A stretch of DNA of 64,000 nucleotides, taken from assembly GCA_965277615.1 (NCBI GenBank), contig CBDIDG010000002.1:288351-352350 (forward strand), given 5' to 3'. The stretch comes from Bog-532 sp965277615 (GTDB taxonomy: Bacteria > Actinomycetota > Actinomycetes > Streptosporangiales > Streptosporangiaceae). The notes beneath the pieces were generated by a model. It was not told the DNA's origin. It saw nothing but the letters and a program-made list of their open reading frames with translations, and did not search any database. Below are positions 16,053 through 24,714 of this stretch, piece by piece (positions within the stretch are counted from its first letter, which is position 1; every line of letters begins with the position of its first letter). Both the position numbers and the translations under genes were made by a program.

Positions 16053-16380
16053 TCTGGTCACACCGATCTGATCGCAGCGGTCTGATTACCGCGATTGACA
16101 ATAGCGATTTGATAACGCCGTGCGATTCGGTAGGTACTATTCGCTGACGATGAACTTTGGGCCTACGCGGATGGACCGGATCGGGTTACGCTGGCTTCTC
16201 GGTCCGCGGCGGTGCGTTGCTGCGCTTGCGCCGTGAGATGGTCACCCTCGGTTGCTGACCCGCCGCCGCCTGTGCGGGTCCGAGTGTGGGAGGAGGCGCG
16301 GTGGTGCAGCTAGGAGTTGTCTGGGGCTTACCGTGCCCGGTCTGATGTTCGGCATCGTTCGGCCACGGTGAGGGGGGGAA
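16053..16380. other. Intergenic region between rsrA and the HD-GYP gene
   Basis: About 330 bases with an A/T-richer left half. A TTGACA hexamer lies at 16095-16100 but has no -10 hexamer at 16-18 bases, so no promoter is claimed. Short open frames are present, but none has good context. Confidence 0.4.
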
Positions 16381-17712
16381 TTGGGCAGGCTCTCGCGTGC
16401 GACTTGGCTTTATATCGGCGTTATCGTCGTCGCGGCCGCGTTCGTCACGGGGTATGGCCCGCACCGGGATGTTGCCTGGAGCCGCCTGGCGGTTCTCGCG
16501 GTGCTGTTCCTGGTGTGCGAGTCCACACCAACGGCGATCTTGCCGCGCCAGGTGGCCTGGTCGCCAGGTTACGCGGCCACGCTCGCCTCGGTGGTCCTGG
16601 TCGGCCCGTGGGGTGCGGCCATCGTCGGCTTCGTCAGCGCGTTCAGCCTGCGCCGCGGCCTGAAGCCCGCCCAGCGGGTCTTCAACGGAGCGATGTATGC
16701 GCTCAGCGCGTACGCCGCCGGGCGGGTGTACCTTGCCCTCGGCGGCACCGTCGGCATCCCCCCGCACGATTCGTTCCCGCAGATCATCGGCCCGTTCGTC
16801 GGGGCGGCGGCCGCGCACATCGTGGCCAACTACGGCATGGTCAGCGTGGTCCTGTGGCTGACCAGCGGGGGCGAGAGCGGCCGCCGCCTGCTGAACCTGC
16901 GGCTGTCGCTGCCGGACCTCGGTTATGCCGTCTTCGGCTTGCTGATCGCGGCGCTGTGGAGCGTGGTCGGGGCGTTCGCGGCCATCCTGGTCCTGATCCC
17001 GCTGTTCGTGGCGCGCTGGGCCATCGCGCAGTTCGCCAACCAGCAGCGGGCCTACGAGGCCACGCTCCGGGTGCTCTGCCAGGCGGTGGAGACCAAGGAC
17101 TTCTACACCCGCGGCCACAGTGAGCGGGTGTCCCGCGGCTCGGTGATGATCGCCCGCGCGATCGGGATGCGGCCCGAGCGGGTGGAGGCGATCAGGTACG
17201 CCGGCATGCTGCACGACGTGGGCAAGCTCGGCGTGCCGACCAAGGTGCTGCAGAAGACCGGCAAGCTGACCGAGGAAGAGTACGCCGCGATCCAGCTGCA
17301 CCCGATGCGCGGCCTGGAGATCATCAAGGAGATCGGTTTCCTGGATGAGGCGCTGGCCGGCATCATGCACCACCACGAGCGGATCGACGGCTGCGGCTAC
17401 CCGATGGGCCTGGCCGGCGACGAGATCCCCGAGTTCGCCCGGGTGCTCGCGGTGGCCGACGCGTTCGACTGCATGACCTCCACCCGGTCCTACCGAGGTG
17501 CCCGCTCCATCGTCGAAGCGATCACCGAGCTGCACAACTGCTCCGGGACCCAGTTCGACCCGGCTTTCGTCGACGCCCTGGTGGCCGCGGTCGAACGGGA
17601 TGGCTGGCAGACCCCGGACACGCCGGTGCCGCCGCCCGGTGAGCGGATCGAAGCGGCCGCGCACGACCACGACGATCCGGCTGCACCGCTGCGCGTCATG
17701 GGCAGCCGCTGA
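16381..17712 (+). CDS. Membrane-anchored HD-GYP phosphodiesterase
   Basis: A 443-residue protein starts at TTG 16381 behind GAGGGGGG. Residues 1-220 form about six hydrophobic helices of a MASE-like sensor region. Residues about 225-420 are a complete HD-GYP domain: HSERVSRGS, the metal pair in LHDVGKLGVP, HHHERIDGCGYPMGLAGDEIP with the GYP triad, and VADAFDCMTSTRSYR. HD-GYP proteins hydrolyse cyclic di-nucleotides, classically c-di-GMP. The C-terminal tail is disordered and His/Asp rich. A related protein follows after 15 bases, so the two form an operon. Confidence 0.9.
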   Translation: MGRLSRATWLYIGVIVVAAAFVTGYGPHRDVAWSRLAVLAVLFLVCESTPTAILPRQVAWSPGYAATLASVVLVGPWGAAIVGFVSAFSLRRGLKPAQRVFNGAMYALSAYAAGRVYLALGGTVGIPPHDSFPQIIGPFVGAAAAHIVANYGMVSVVLWLTSGGESGRRLLNLRLSLPDLGYAVFGLLIAALWSVVGAFAAILVLIPLFVARWAIAQFANQQRAYEATLRVLCQAVETKDFYTRGHSERVSRGSVMIARAIGMRPERVEAIRYAGMLHDVGKLGVPTKVLQKTGKLTEEEYAAIQLHPMRGLEIIKEIGFLDEALAGIMHHHERIDGCGYPMGLAGDEIPEFARVLAVADAFDCMTSTRSYRGARSIVEAITELHNCSGTQFDPAFVDALVAAVERDGWQTPDTPVPPPGERIEAAAHDHDDPAAPLRVMGSR

Positions 17713-17727
17713 GGTGCGGGACCAACC

Positions 17728-19041
17728 GTGAGCGTTAGCCAGAGCCGGGTGAGCGGCGGGCCGAGCCGGGTGGCCAGCTCGCGGCTGCGGTCCCGCGCGC
17801 GGCGGTCAGCCGGCACCGGGCCGCGGGTGCTGGCCGCGGCGGCCGGTCTGCTGGTCGCGGTAGCGGTGGTGCAGACGCTGCTGGCCGGCGTGGTCGCGGT
17901 CAAGTGGGCCCTGGCCTTCGCGGCCCTGATTGCGCTGGGCGAGCTGCTCCGGCTCAACCTGCCCGGAGACCGGGAGGCGGCACCGATCGGGACGGCCTGC
18001 GCGCTGGCTTACGCGCTGCTGATCCGGATCGGGCCGGTGCCGGCCTGGCAGTCGGCGCTGCAGGTGATCGCGGTGACCGGGATCGGCATGACGCTCGGGG
18101 TGCTGCCGCACCTGGCCGCGGGCCGTCCGGCCCGGCGGGCCAGCATGGCCTCCCGCCTGGTCGCGGTGGCCTTCGCCGCGTTCGTGTTCCGCCCGCTGGC
18201 CGGCACCCCGGCCGTGATCCGGCACTGGTGGACGGCGTTCGCGGTCCTGGCCGTGCTGGTCGCCCTGGCCTGGCTGGTCAACATGGTGCTCGAGGCGGCC
18301 GTCCGGGCCAGCGTGCTGCGGGCCCAGCTGTGGGTCACGTTCACCGACGAGGTGCGCGTCCTGGGCCCGCTCGGGGTGGCGGTGGGCTCGTCCGCCACGC
18401 TGATCGTGTTCGCCGCTGAGGCCATGGGACTGGTCGCGGTGGCCGTGTTCATCGCCCCGCTGCTGGTCACCCAGGTCGCGTTTCGCCGCTACGCCGGCAT
18501 CAGGGCCACCTACCTGCAGACCGTCCGGGCGCTGGCTCAGGTCACCGAGCTTGGCGGCTACGTCGAGGCCGGTCACTCGGACCGGGTCAGCCGGCTGGCG
18601 GTGGCGGTCGGCCGGGCCCTGGGCCTGTCCGAGCAGCAGCTGCTGGAGCTCCAGTACGCGGCGCTGATCCACGACATCGGGCAGCTCTCGCTGCCCGACC
18701 CGATCCCGGGCGGGGCGACCGTGCTGGTGTCGCCGGAGGACCAGCGCCGGATCGCCGAGCTGGGCGCCGAGGTCATCGAGCAGGCCCGGATGCTGGACAG
18801 CGTGGCCGAGATCGTCCGCCGCCAGAGTGACCCGTGCCGGGACCCGGCCGATGTCGGCGCCGTGGCGCCCCCGCTCAGCAGCCGTATCATCCGGGCCGTG
18901 AACGCCTTCGATGACCTGGTGGGCAGCTCCGCCAACCCGGGCCGGGCCACGGCGGTCGTCGACCGGCTACGGCTCGACACCAGCACCGAGTACGACCCCG
19001 ATGTGGTGGAGGCGCTGGCCCGGGTCATCGCCCGCCAGTAG
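17728..19041 (+). CDS. Degenerate HD-GYP-type membrane protein
   Basis: A 437-residue protein starts at GTG 17728. It has the same design as its upstream neighbour: six or so membrane helices, a GHSDRVSRLAVAVGRALGL helix and a recognisable HD (LIHDIGQLSLPD). The GYP region is lost, because the position of HHExxDGxGYP reads RRQSDPCRDPADVG. The following VNAFDDLVG keeps only the shape of the later motif. With one metal site and no GYP, it is unlikely to be an efficient c-di-GMP phosphodiesterase. It may bind nucleotide or partner with the intact enzyme. Confidence 0.85.
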   Translation: MSVSQSRVSGGPSRVASSRLRSRARRSAGTGPRVLAAAAGLLVAVAVVQTLLAGVVAVKWALAFAALIALGELLRLNLPGDREAAPIGTACALAYALLIRIGPVPAWQSALQVIAVTGIGMTLGVLPHLAAGRPARRASMASRLVAVAFAAFVFRPLAGTPAVIRHWWTAFAVLAVLVALAWLVNMVLEAAVRASVLRAQLWVTFTDEVRVLGPLGVAVGSSATLIVFAAEAMGLVAVAVFIAPLLVTQVAFRRYAGIRATYLQTVRALAQVTELGGYVEAGHSDRVSRLAVAVGRALGLSEQQLLELQYAALIHDIGQLSLPDPIPGGATVLVSPEDQRRIAELGAEVIEQARMLDSVAEIVRRQSDPCRDPADVGAVAPPLSSRIIRAVNAFDDLVGSSANPGRATAVVDRLRLDTSTEYDPDVVEALARVIARQ

Positions 19042-19078
19042 CACCGGCCCCGGCCCCGGCCTGCTCTATGCTGCTCGG

Positions 19079-19291
19079 GTGGCGGAGATCAGAGCGGAGA
19101 TGGTCGCGAACGTCTGGAAGGTGGTCGCGGCCGAGGGCCAGCAGATCGGCTCGGGCGACACCGTGGTCATCCTGGAATCGATGAAGATGGAGATCCCGGT
19201 GCTGGCCGAGGATCCCGGCGTCCTGTCCAAGCTGAACGTGGCCGAAGGTGACGTGATCCAGGAAGGCGACCTGATCGCCGTCATCGACTGA
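19079..19291 (+). CDS. Single-domain biotinyl/lipoyl carrier protein (TB7.3-type)
   Basis: A 70-residue protein from GTG 19079, consisting only of a biotinyl/lipoyl-type domain with the attachment site LESMKME; Lys36 is the modified residue. The flanking strands (VWKVVAAEGQQI and LNVAEGDVIQEGDLIAVID) are typical. The M. tuberculosis counterpart is the biotinylated protein TB7.3 (Rv3221c), which also lies between the SigH and PdtaS genes. Its partner carboxylase, if any, is not in the window. A biotin synthesis operon lies 4 kb to the right. Confidence 0.9.
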   Translation: MAEIRAEMVANVWKVVAAEGQQIGSGDTVVILESMKMEIPVLAEDPGVLSKLNVAEGDVIQEGDLIAVID

Positions 19292-19315
19292 CCGTCACCT
19301 CCCGTCGTCGGCTAG

Positions 19316-19347
19316 TCACACTCCGGTCGTCTCACACTCCGGTCGTC
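19316..19347. repeat. 16-bp tandem duplication at the end of the TPP-enzyme gene
   Basis: TCACACTCCGGTCGTC occurs twice back to back (19316-19331 and 19332-19347). On the minus strand each copy carries the terminal Thr-Gly-Val codons and a TGA. Because 16 is not a multiple of three, the second TGA is out of frame. Confidence 0.9.
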
Positions 19348-21008
19348 GACCGCGGGTACGCGATCTCCGGGTCGGTGACCACGTTGACCAGGTAGGGCAC
19401 CCCCGCCGCGAACGCCCGCTCCAGCGCCGGGCCGATCTGGCCCGGCTCGGTGACCAGCTCGCCGGCCCCGCCCAGCGCTCGCACCACCTCGTCGTACCGG
19501 CAGCCGGGCTGCAGGTCGGCCGCGACGTCGTAGCCGTACAGCGCCCGCATCGGGTGCTTCTCCAGCCCCCAGGCGCCGTTGTTGCCGCACACCATGACGA
19601 CCGGCAGCCCGTGCCGGACCAGCGTGTCCACGTCCATCAGGGAGAAGCCGGCCGCGCCGTCCCCGAGCAGCAGCACGACCTGCGACGAGGGCCGGGCCAG
19701 CCGGGCGGCGATGGCGTAGCCCAGGCCGGTGCCCAGGCAGCCGAACGGCCCCGGGTCCAGCCAGTGCCCGGGGCGGGCCGGTTCCACCAGCCGCCCCGCG
19801 AACGAGACGAAGTCCCCGCCGTCCCCGATGATCACCGCGTCGTCGGCCAGCACCCGGTTCAGTTCCCCGTACACCCGCATCGGGTGGATCGGGGTGGCCT
19901 CGCTGGCCAGCAGGGGCGCGTCGGCCGCGATCGCGGTCCGGGCCTTCTCCTGCAGGCGGGCCAGCCACTCGGCCCGGGCCTCGGTCTCTCCGCCCCCGGG
20001 CTCCACGCTCAGCGCGGCAAAGAACGCGCTCAGATCACCGGCGGCCGCGGCCGCCAACGGGCGGTGGGTGGCGATCTGCCCGGGGCTGTCCACCACGTGC
20101 ACCACCGGGGCCTCCTGGTTCCCGGCCCCGAACTGGCCGTACCCGAGCCGGAAATCCAGCGGCGTCCCGGCCACCACGACCAGGTCCGCCTCCCGGAAGG
20201 CCACCGACCGGGCCCGGGTCACCAGCTGCGGATGCCCGGGCGGCAGGATGCCGCGGCCCTGCCCGTTGGCGATGACCGGCAGCGACCAGGCTTCGGCGCA
20301 GGCCCGGGCCGCGTCCTCGGCGCCGTCCAGCCATACGTCGGATCCCAGCACCAGGACCGGCCGCGAGGCCTGCGCCAGCCGCCCGGCGACGTCGCTGACC
20401 ACCCCAGGGTCCGGGGCGGCGCCGGAGGGCCGGACCGCAACCTCGCCGGCCGCGGCGCTGCTCGACCAGGTCGGCGGCGCGGCCTGGTCGTACAGCGCCT
20501 CCAGCGACACGTCCAGGAACACTGGGCCGCGGTGGGGGGCGGCGGCCAGCCGGAACGCCTCGTCCACCGAACCGGCCAGTTGCGCCGTGGCGTGCTCGGT
20601 CCAGGCGCGCTTGGTCACCGGGGCCAGCAGCGGCGGATGATCGATCTCCTGCAGGCTGCCCGCGCCCCAGCGGTAGTCCGGGGCCCGGCCTCCCAGCACC
20701 ACCACCGGCGCCCCGTTGAAGTGCGCGGTGGTGACCGCGCTGACGCTGTTGGTCACGCCGGGCCCGGCGGTGACCACGGCCAGGCCGGGGGACCGGGTCA
20801 GCCGGGCCGTGGCCTCGGCCGCGAACACCGCGGTCTGCTCGTGCCGGACATCGATGATCGGCATCGCCGGCTCGGCCCGGGTAGCCGCGTCGTACAGGGG
20901 GAACACGTGCCCGCCGGACAACGTGAACAGGTGGGTCACGCCGTACCGCCGCGCTACCTCCAGGGCCAGTATCCCGCCGTGCCGCCGGTCCGCCTCCTGA
21001 TCACCCAT
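19332..21008 (-). CDS. Thiamine-diphosphate-dependent enzyme, acetolactate-synthase-like
   Basis: A 558-residue protein of the POX/AHAS family. The cofactor-activating glutamate is in DVRHEQTAVFAAEA near residue 57. The central domain includes VLVLGSDVWLDGAEDAARA. The diphosphate-binding motif runs from GDGAAGFSLMDVDTLVRHG to CGNNG near residue 450. It lacks a nearby small regulatory subunit, so it is probably not the housekeeping biosynthetic AHAS. Candidates are a catabolic acetolactate synthase or a 2-oxoacid or oxalyl-CoA decarboxylase. It follows the monocarboxylate-type symporter gene by 20 bases, which hints at a 2-oxoacid substrate such as pyruvate. Confidence 0.82.
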   Translation of the reverse strand: MGDQEADRRHGGILALEVARRYGVTHLFTLSGGHVFPLYDAATRAEPAMPIIDVRHEQTAVFAAEATARLTRSPGLAVVTAGPGVTNSVSAVTTAHFNGAPVVVLGGRAPDYRWGAGSLQEIDHPPLLAPVTKRAWTEHATAQLAGSVDEAFRLAAAPHRGPVFLDVSLEALYDQAAPPTWSSSAAAGEVAVRPSGAAPDPGVVSDVAGRLAQASRPVLVLGSDVWLDGAEDAARACAEAWSLPVIANGQGRGILPPGHPQLVTRARSVAFREADLVVVAGTPLDFRLGYGQFGAGNQEAPVVHVVDSPGQIATHRPLAAAAAGDLSAFFAALSVEPGGGETEARAEWLARLQEKARTAIAADAPLLASEATPIHPMRVYGELNRVLADDAVIIGDGGDFVSFAGRLVEPARPGHWLDPGPFGCLGTGLGYAIAARLARPSSQVVLLLGDGAAGFSLMDVDTLVRHGLPVVMVCGNNGAWGLEKHPMRALYGYDVAADLQPGCRYDEVVRALGGAGELVTEPGQIGPALERAFAAGVPYLVNVVTDPEIAYPRSTTGV

Positions 21009-21028
21009 CCCGCGATGTTACCAACCAG

Positions 21029-22714
21029 TTAACTCTCGGGCGGGGCGCCCAGGCTACCGCCCGCCCCGCCCGTTCCGCCCGTTGTGCCCGCAGTGACGGT
21101 GGTGGCGGGCTCGCGCACGGCCGGCCCCGGGTCGGCGGTGTACTGGTGCGGCAGGGTCTCGTCCGCGCCTTCGGGCAGATGCAGCAGCCGGGCCACGACC
21201 GTCAGCACGGCCGCGACGACCACGTTGAGCACGAAGGCCGCGATGGCGATGTAGATGACGTGCCCGAACACCGGCGCGCTGGACCCGCCCCAGTGCGACC
21301 CGGGCACCCCCGGGGTCGGCACCCGGTACACCTGGACGGTGCCGTAGACCATGGCTGCGGCCCAGCCGATCAGCAGGGCCCAGCGATGGAACCAGCGGGT
21401 GTACAGCCCGGCCACGATGGCCGGGAACGTCTGCAGGATCCAGACCCCGCCCAGCAGCTGCAGGTTGATCGAGAACTGCTTGCTCAGCCCGAACACGAAC
21501 ACCAGCGCCCCGGCCTTCACGATCAGCGAGACGAACTGGGCCACCCGGGTCTGCTGCCGCGGGCTGGCCCCGGGCGCGAAGATGTCCCGGTAGATGTTCC
21601 GGGTGAACAGGTTGGCCGCGGCGATCGACATGATCGAGGCCGGCACCAGCGCGCCGATCACGATGGCCGAGTACCCGATCCCGGCGAACCAGCTCGGGAA
21701 CATGTTCTCGAACAGCAGCGGCACGGCCAGCTGGGCGTTGCTGCCGGCCGCCTTGACCCCGGCCCGGACCGCGGGCGTGGCCAGCGCCATGTAGCCCAGC
21801 AGCGCGATGAAGCCCAGCACCAGCGAGTACAGCGGCAGCATGGCCATGTTGCGCCGGATCACGTCCCGCCGCTTGGCCGCGAACACGCCGGTGATGGAAT
21901 GCGGGTACATGAACAGGGCCAGCGCCGAGCCCAGGGCCAGCGTGGCGTAGGCCCATTCGCCCGCGGGCATGACGATCAGCGACCCGAACGGCTTCTTGGT
22001 CTTGGGGTTGGTCGCGGCCAGGTGGGTGCTGGCCGTGCTGAAGATGTGGCCCCAGCCGCCCAGCCGGGTCGGGATGTAGATGACGGCCACGATGACCATC
22101 ACGTAGACCAGCCCGTCCTTGACGAACGCGATCAGCGCCGGGGCGCGCAGCCCGGAAATGTAGGTGTAGAAGGCCAGGACCACGAACGCGATCAGCAGCG
22201 GCAGGTCACGGACGAATTCGTTGGAGCCGGTCCCGCCCAGGCCGAGCACGGTCAGCACGGCCTGGATCCCGACCAGCTGCAGCGCGATGTAGGGCATGGT
22301 GGCCAGGATCCCGGTCAGCGCGACGGCCACGCTCAGCCCGCGCGAGCCGTACCGGCCCTTCACGAAGTCAGCCGGGGTCACGTAGCCGTGCACCCGCGCG
22401 ATCGACCACAGCCGCGGCGCGAACACCAGCACGATCGGGAACACCATGATCGTGTAGGACAGCGCGTAGAACCCGGCCGCGCCGACCCCGAAGACCAGCG
22501 CCGGGACCGCGATGAACGTGTAGGCGGTGTACAGGTCCCCGCCGAGCAGGAACCAGGTCACGAACGTGCCGAACCCGCGGCCGCCCAGCCCCCACTCGTC
22601 CAGGTGCATCATCTCCTCGGCCCGGCGCCAGCGTGCGGCCGCGAAGCCGACCCCGGTGACCACCACGAACAAGATGATCACCACGGTCAGGGAGGCCGCG
22701 TTGACGTGGTTCAT
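21029..22714 (-). CDS. Sodium:solute symporter, monocarboxylate permease type (MctP-like)
   Basis: A 561-residue protein with about 13 hydrophobic helices. SSS-family landmarks include WGLGGRGFGTFVTWFLLGGD near the N-terminus and RNIYRDIFAPGASPRQQ after helix 8. The GGDLYTAYTF region and the neighbouring DUF3311 gene fit the MctP/MctC-type uptake systems for pyruvate, lactate or acetate. The C-terminal 45 residues are a disordered Gly/Thr tail. The start overlaps the DUF3311 stop (ATGA). Confidence 0.88.
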   Translation of the reverse strand: MNHVNAASLTVVIILFVVVTGVGFAAARWRRAEEMMHLDEWGLGGRGFGTFVTWFLLGGDLYTAYTFIAVPALVFGVGAAGFYALSYTIMVFPIVLVFAPRLWSIARVHGYVTPADFVKGRYGSRGLSVAVALTGILATMPYIALQLVGIQAVLTVLGLGGTGSNEFVRDLPLLIAFVVLAFYTYISGLRAPALIAFVKDGLVYVMVIVAVIYIPTRLGGWGHIFSTASTHLAATNPKTKKPFGSLIVMPAGEWAYATLALGSALALFMYPHSITGVFAAKRRDVIRRNMAMLPLYSLVLGFIALLGYMALATPAVRAGVKAAGSNAQLAVPLLFENMFPSWFAGIGYSAIVIGALVPASIMSIAAANLFTRNIYRDIFAPGASPRQQTRVAQFVSLIVKAGALVFVFGLSKQFSINLQLLGGVWILQTFPAIVAGLYTRWFHRWALLIGWAAAMVYGTVQVYRVPTPGVPGSHWGGSSAPVFGHVIYIAIAAFVLNVVVAAVLTVVARLLHLPEGADETLPHQYTADPGPAVREPATTVTAGTTGGTGGAGGSLGAPPES

Positions 22715-22983
22715 CGCGCCTCCCCTGACTCGTCAAGGCGCTGGCCCTCGGAGACCCGTCCGGTCCTCGGGGTCCGCAGCAGCAGGTAGGCCAGGTAACA
22801 GAGCACCATGACCACCGGCATCCAGATGAGCTGGAACCAGTAGAAGAACGGGAAGTCACCGAGCTTGGGCGCGCTGCGGGCGTAGATCGGCACCCAGAAC
22901 GCCCCGAACACCGCGACAAGGAGCAGGACACCCGCGATCACCGCGTTGCGCGGGTGCAGTGCCCGCCGTTGTGGCTGGACCAT
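22711..22983 (-). CDS. DUF3311 small membrane subunit of the symporter
   Basis: A 90-residue protein from ATG 22983, behind AGAGGGAA. It has two membrane helices (AVIAGVLLLVAVFGAFWVPI and WFQLIWMPVVMVLCYLAYLL) joined by YARSAPKLGDFPFFYW, the DUF3311 signature. DUF3311 proteins are encoded directly before SSS-type permeases and are thought to be a required small subunit, as for MctC/MctP relatives. The overlap with the symporter gene supports a two-subunit transporter. Confidence 0.9.
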   Translation of the reverse strand: MVQPQRRALHPRNAVIAGVLLLVAVFGAFWVPIYARSAPKLGDFPFFYWFQLIWMPVVMVLCYLAYLLLRTPRTGRVSEGQRLDESGEAR

Positions 22984-23088
22984 CGTTCCCTCTCAACGTG
23001 AGAGCCTCGCGACCGTCCGGCCGTTGCGGTGGCCACGCTGACCGTGGCACCGCTGATCCCCCCAGTGGCTGGCCGGCCGCCTTGCCGG

Positions 23089-23104
23089 TGTGACGCATGG
23101 CACA
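23089..23104. promoter_or_regulatory. CRP/GlxR-type site upstream of the symporter operon
   Basis: TGTGACGCATGGCACA matches the CRP consensus TGTGA-N6-TCACA in nine of ten defined positions. It lies about 105-120 bases upstream of the DUF3311 start. cAMP-receptor control of monocarboxylate uptake is known in corynebacteria (GlxR), so the position makes sense, but binding is not shown. Confidence 0.5.
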
Positions 23105-23162
23105 CTGGTAAGCCAATGTTGCGCCGTTGATCCACGCTGGGCAAGACCTTGATTGCCGATAG

Positions 23163-23864
23163 TCAGCGGTGGTACGTTCCGCCCCACACCGGCGCCATCG
23201 ACCTCCGGGCCACGGCCAGGAACCGGTCCGGGCCCAGCTGGCCGAGACCTTCCGGGAGCACCCCGGCCAGCGGGCCACCGGCCAGCGCGGGCAGGTCGTC
23301 CAGGTTGCACCGGTCGGCCAGGCCGGGATCGGCCGGCCAACTGCCCACCACCACGCCGGCGCAGGCCAGCTTGCGGGCGGCCAGCGCCTCCAGGGTCAGC
23401 GCGGTGTGGTTCAGGGTGCCCAGCCCGGACGCCACCACCGCCAGCACCGGGGCGTCCAGCATCGCGGCCAGGTCGGCGATGGTCGAGCCGGCCGGGTCGT
23501 ACCGGACCAGCAGGCCGCCCGCGCCTTCGACGATGACCAGATCCCGGTCCTGCGCCAGCCCGGCGATGTGGTCCGCGGCCCGGCGCAGGTCCAGTGGCGG
23601 CAGGGCGGCGGTGCGGGCCGCCGCCTCGGGTGAGAGCGGGTCGGGGTAGCGGGCCAGCTCGTGCAGGTCATCCAGCCCGGTCAGCGCGGCCACCACGGCC
23701 AGGTCGCCGGGCGCGCGGCCCAGCTCCCCGGGCAGTTCACCAGTTTGGGCCGGCTTGACCACGGCCACCCGCTCGCCGCGAGCGCAGGCCAGGGCGGCCA
23801 CCGCGGCCGTGGTCACGGTCTTGCCCACCCCCGTGCCGGTGCCGCTGACGATGAGCAGGCTCAC
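23163..23864 (-). CDS. bioD: Dethiobiotin synthetase
   Basis: A 233-residue protein starts at GTG 23864, overlapping the gntR stop. It has the P-loop of the family (GTGTGVGKT, residues about 8-16), VVKPAQTG at the substrate loop, and VIVEGAGGLLVRYD near residue 112. BioD closes the ureido ring of dethiobiotin from diaminopelargonic acid, carbon dioxide and ATP. bioF lies two genes upstream in the same operon. bioA and bioB are not in the window. Confidence 0.95.
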   Translation of the reverse strand: MSLLIVSGTGTGVGKTVTTAAVAALACARGERVAVVKPAQTGELPGELGRAPGDLAVVAALTGLDDLHELARYPDPLSPEAAARTAALPPLDLRRAADHIAGLAQDRDLVIVEGAGGLLVRYDPAGSTIADLAAMLDAPVLAVVASGLGTLNHTALTLEALAARKLACAGVVVGSWPADPGLADRCNLDDLPALAGGPLAGVLPEGLGQLGPDRFLAVARRSMAPVWGGTYHR

Positions 23865-24697
23865 TCGGCTAACCGCCGCAGCCGGGTGACGAACTTGTAC
23901 CGGTCACCCCGGTACCAGGACTGGGCCCACTCCACCGTCTCGCCGGTCACGTCGACCGCGTGCCGGGACAGCAGCAGCAGCGGCAGGCCGACGTCCACCG
24001 CCAGCAGGTCCGCGTTGTGCGGGTCGGCCAGCACGGTCTCGATGGTCTCCTCCGCCTCGGTCAGCCGGACCCCGTAGGCCGAGGCCAGCGTCTCGTACAG
24101 CGAGCTGTGCCGGTTGAGTTGCTTGCGCAGGCCGGGGAAACGCCGGGCCGGCAGGTGCGAGGTGTCCACCGACATGGGCTCCCCGTCGGCCAGCCGCAGC
24201 CGGTGGATGCGCAACGTACGGGCGCCGGACCGGATGCCGAGCCGGGCGGCCAGGTCCTCGTCGGCCGCCATGTAGCCGATCTCCAGGATCCGGGTCTGCG
24301 GGTGCAGGCCGTGCGCGCGCATGCCTTCGGTGTAGCTGGCCAGCTCGAGCGACTGCGCCACCTTCGGCTTGGCCACGAACGTGCCCTTGCCCTGCCGGCG
24401 CAGCAGCCGGCCCTCCACCACTAGTTCGGCCAGGGCCTGCCGGACTGTGGTCCGTGACGTGCCGTAGTCGCGGGCCAGCTCCCGTTCCGGCGGCACCGGG
24501 CTGCCCGGGGCCATGGTGACGATCAGGTCCAGCAGCTGGCGCTTGACCGTGTAGTACTTGGGCAGTCGCAGCAGCGTGCTGGGGAGCGACTCGGCCCTGG
24601 GCCCCGGCTCGTCCGGCGTGCTCCCCCCGCCGCGTGCGACTGGCACGCTGGCGCCCTCCGGTGACTCCGGCGCGACAGGGATGGGGGAGACGGTCAT
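23861..24697 (-). CDS. GntR-family regulator, HutC/UTRA type
   Basis: A 278-residue protein from ATG 24697, behind GGAAGGAAG. A TTG at 24718 forms a TTGA overlap with the bioF stop and is a possible coupled start. Residues about 50-115 are the winged helix (VPPERELARDYGTSRTTVRQALAELVVEGRL, then RRQGKGTFVAKP). Residues about 130-275 are a UTRA effector domain ending EWAQSWYRGDRYKFV. UTRA regulators sense small molecules such as amino-sugar phosphates. Here the gene sits between bioF and bioD, which makes biotin or an intermediate the natural candidate signal (inference). Confidence 0.9.
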   Translation of the reverse strand: MTVSPIPVAPESPEGASVPVARGGGSTPDEPGPRAESLPSTLLRLPKYYTVKRQLLDLIVTMAPGSPVPPERELARDYGTSRTTVRQALAELVVEGRLLRRQGKGTFVAKPKVAQSLELASYTEGMRAHGLHPQTRILEIGYMAADEDLAARLGIRSGARTLRIHRLRLADGEPMSVDTSHLPARRFPGLRKQLNRHSSLYETLASAYGVRLTEAEETIETVLADPHNADLLAVDVGLPLLLLSRHAVDVTGETVEWAQSWYRGDRYKFVTRLRRLAE

Positions 24698-24714
24698 GGC
24701 GACTTCCTTCCCGC

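Noticed and set aside
16186..17670. A 494-codon leftward frame opposite the HD-GYP gene
   Set aside because: Repetitive His/Arg/Gln/Asp composition without motifs, while the opposite frame has a full HD-GYP domain.
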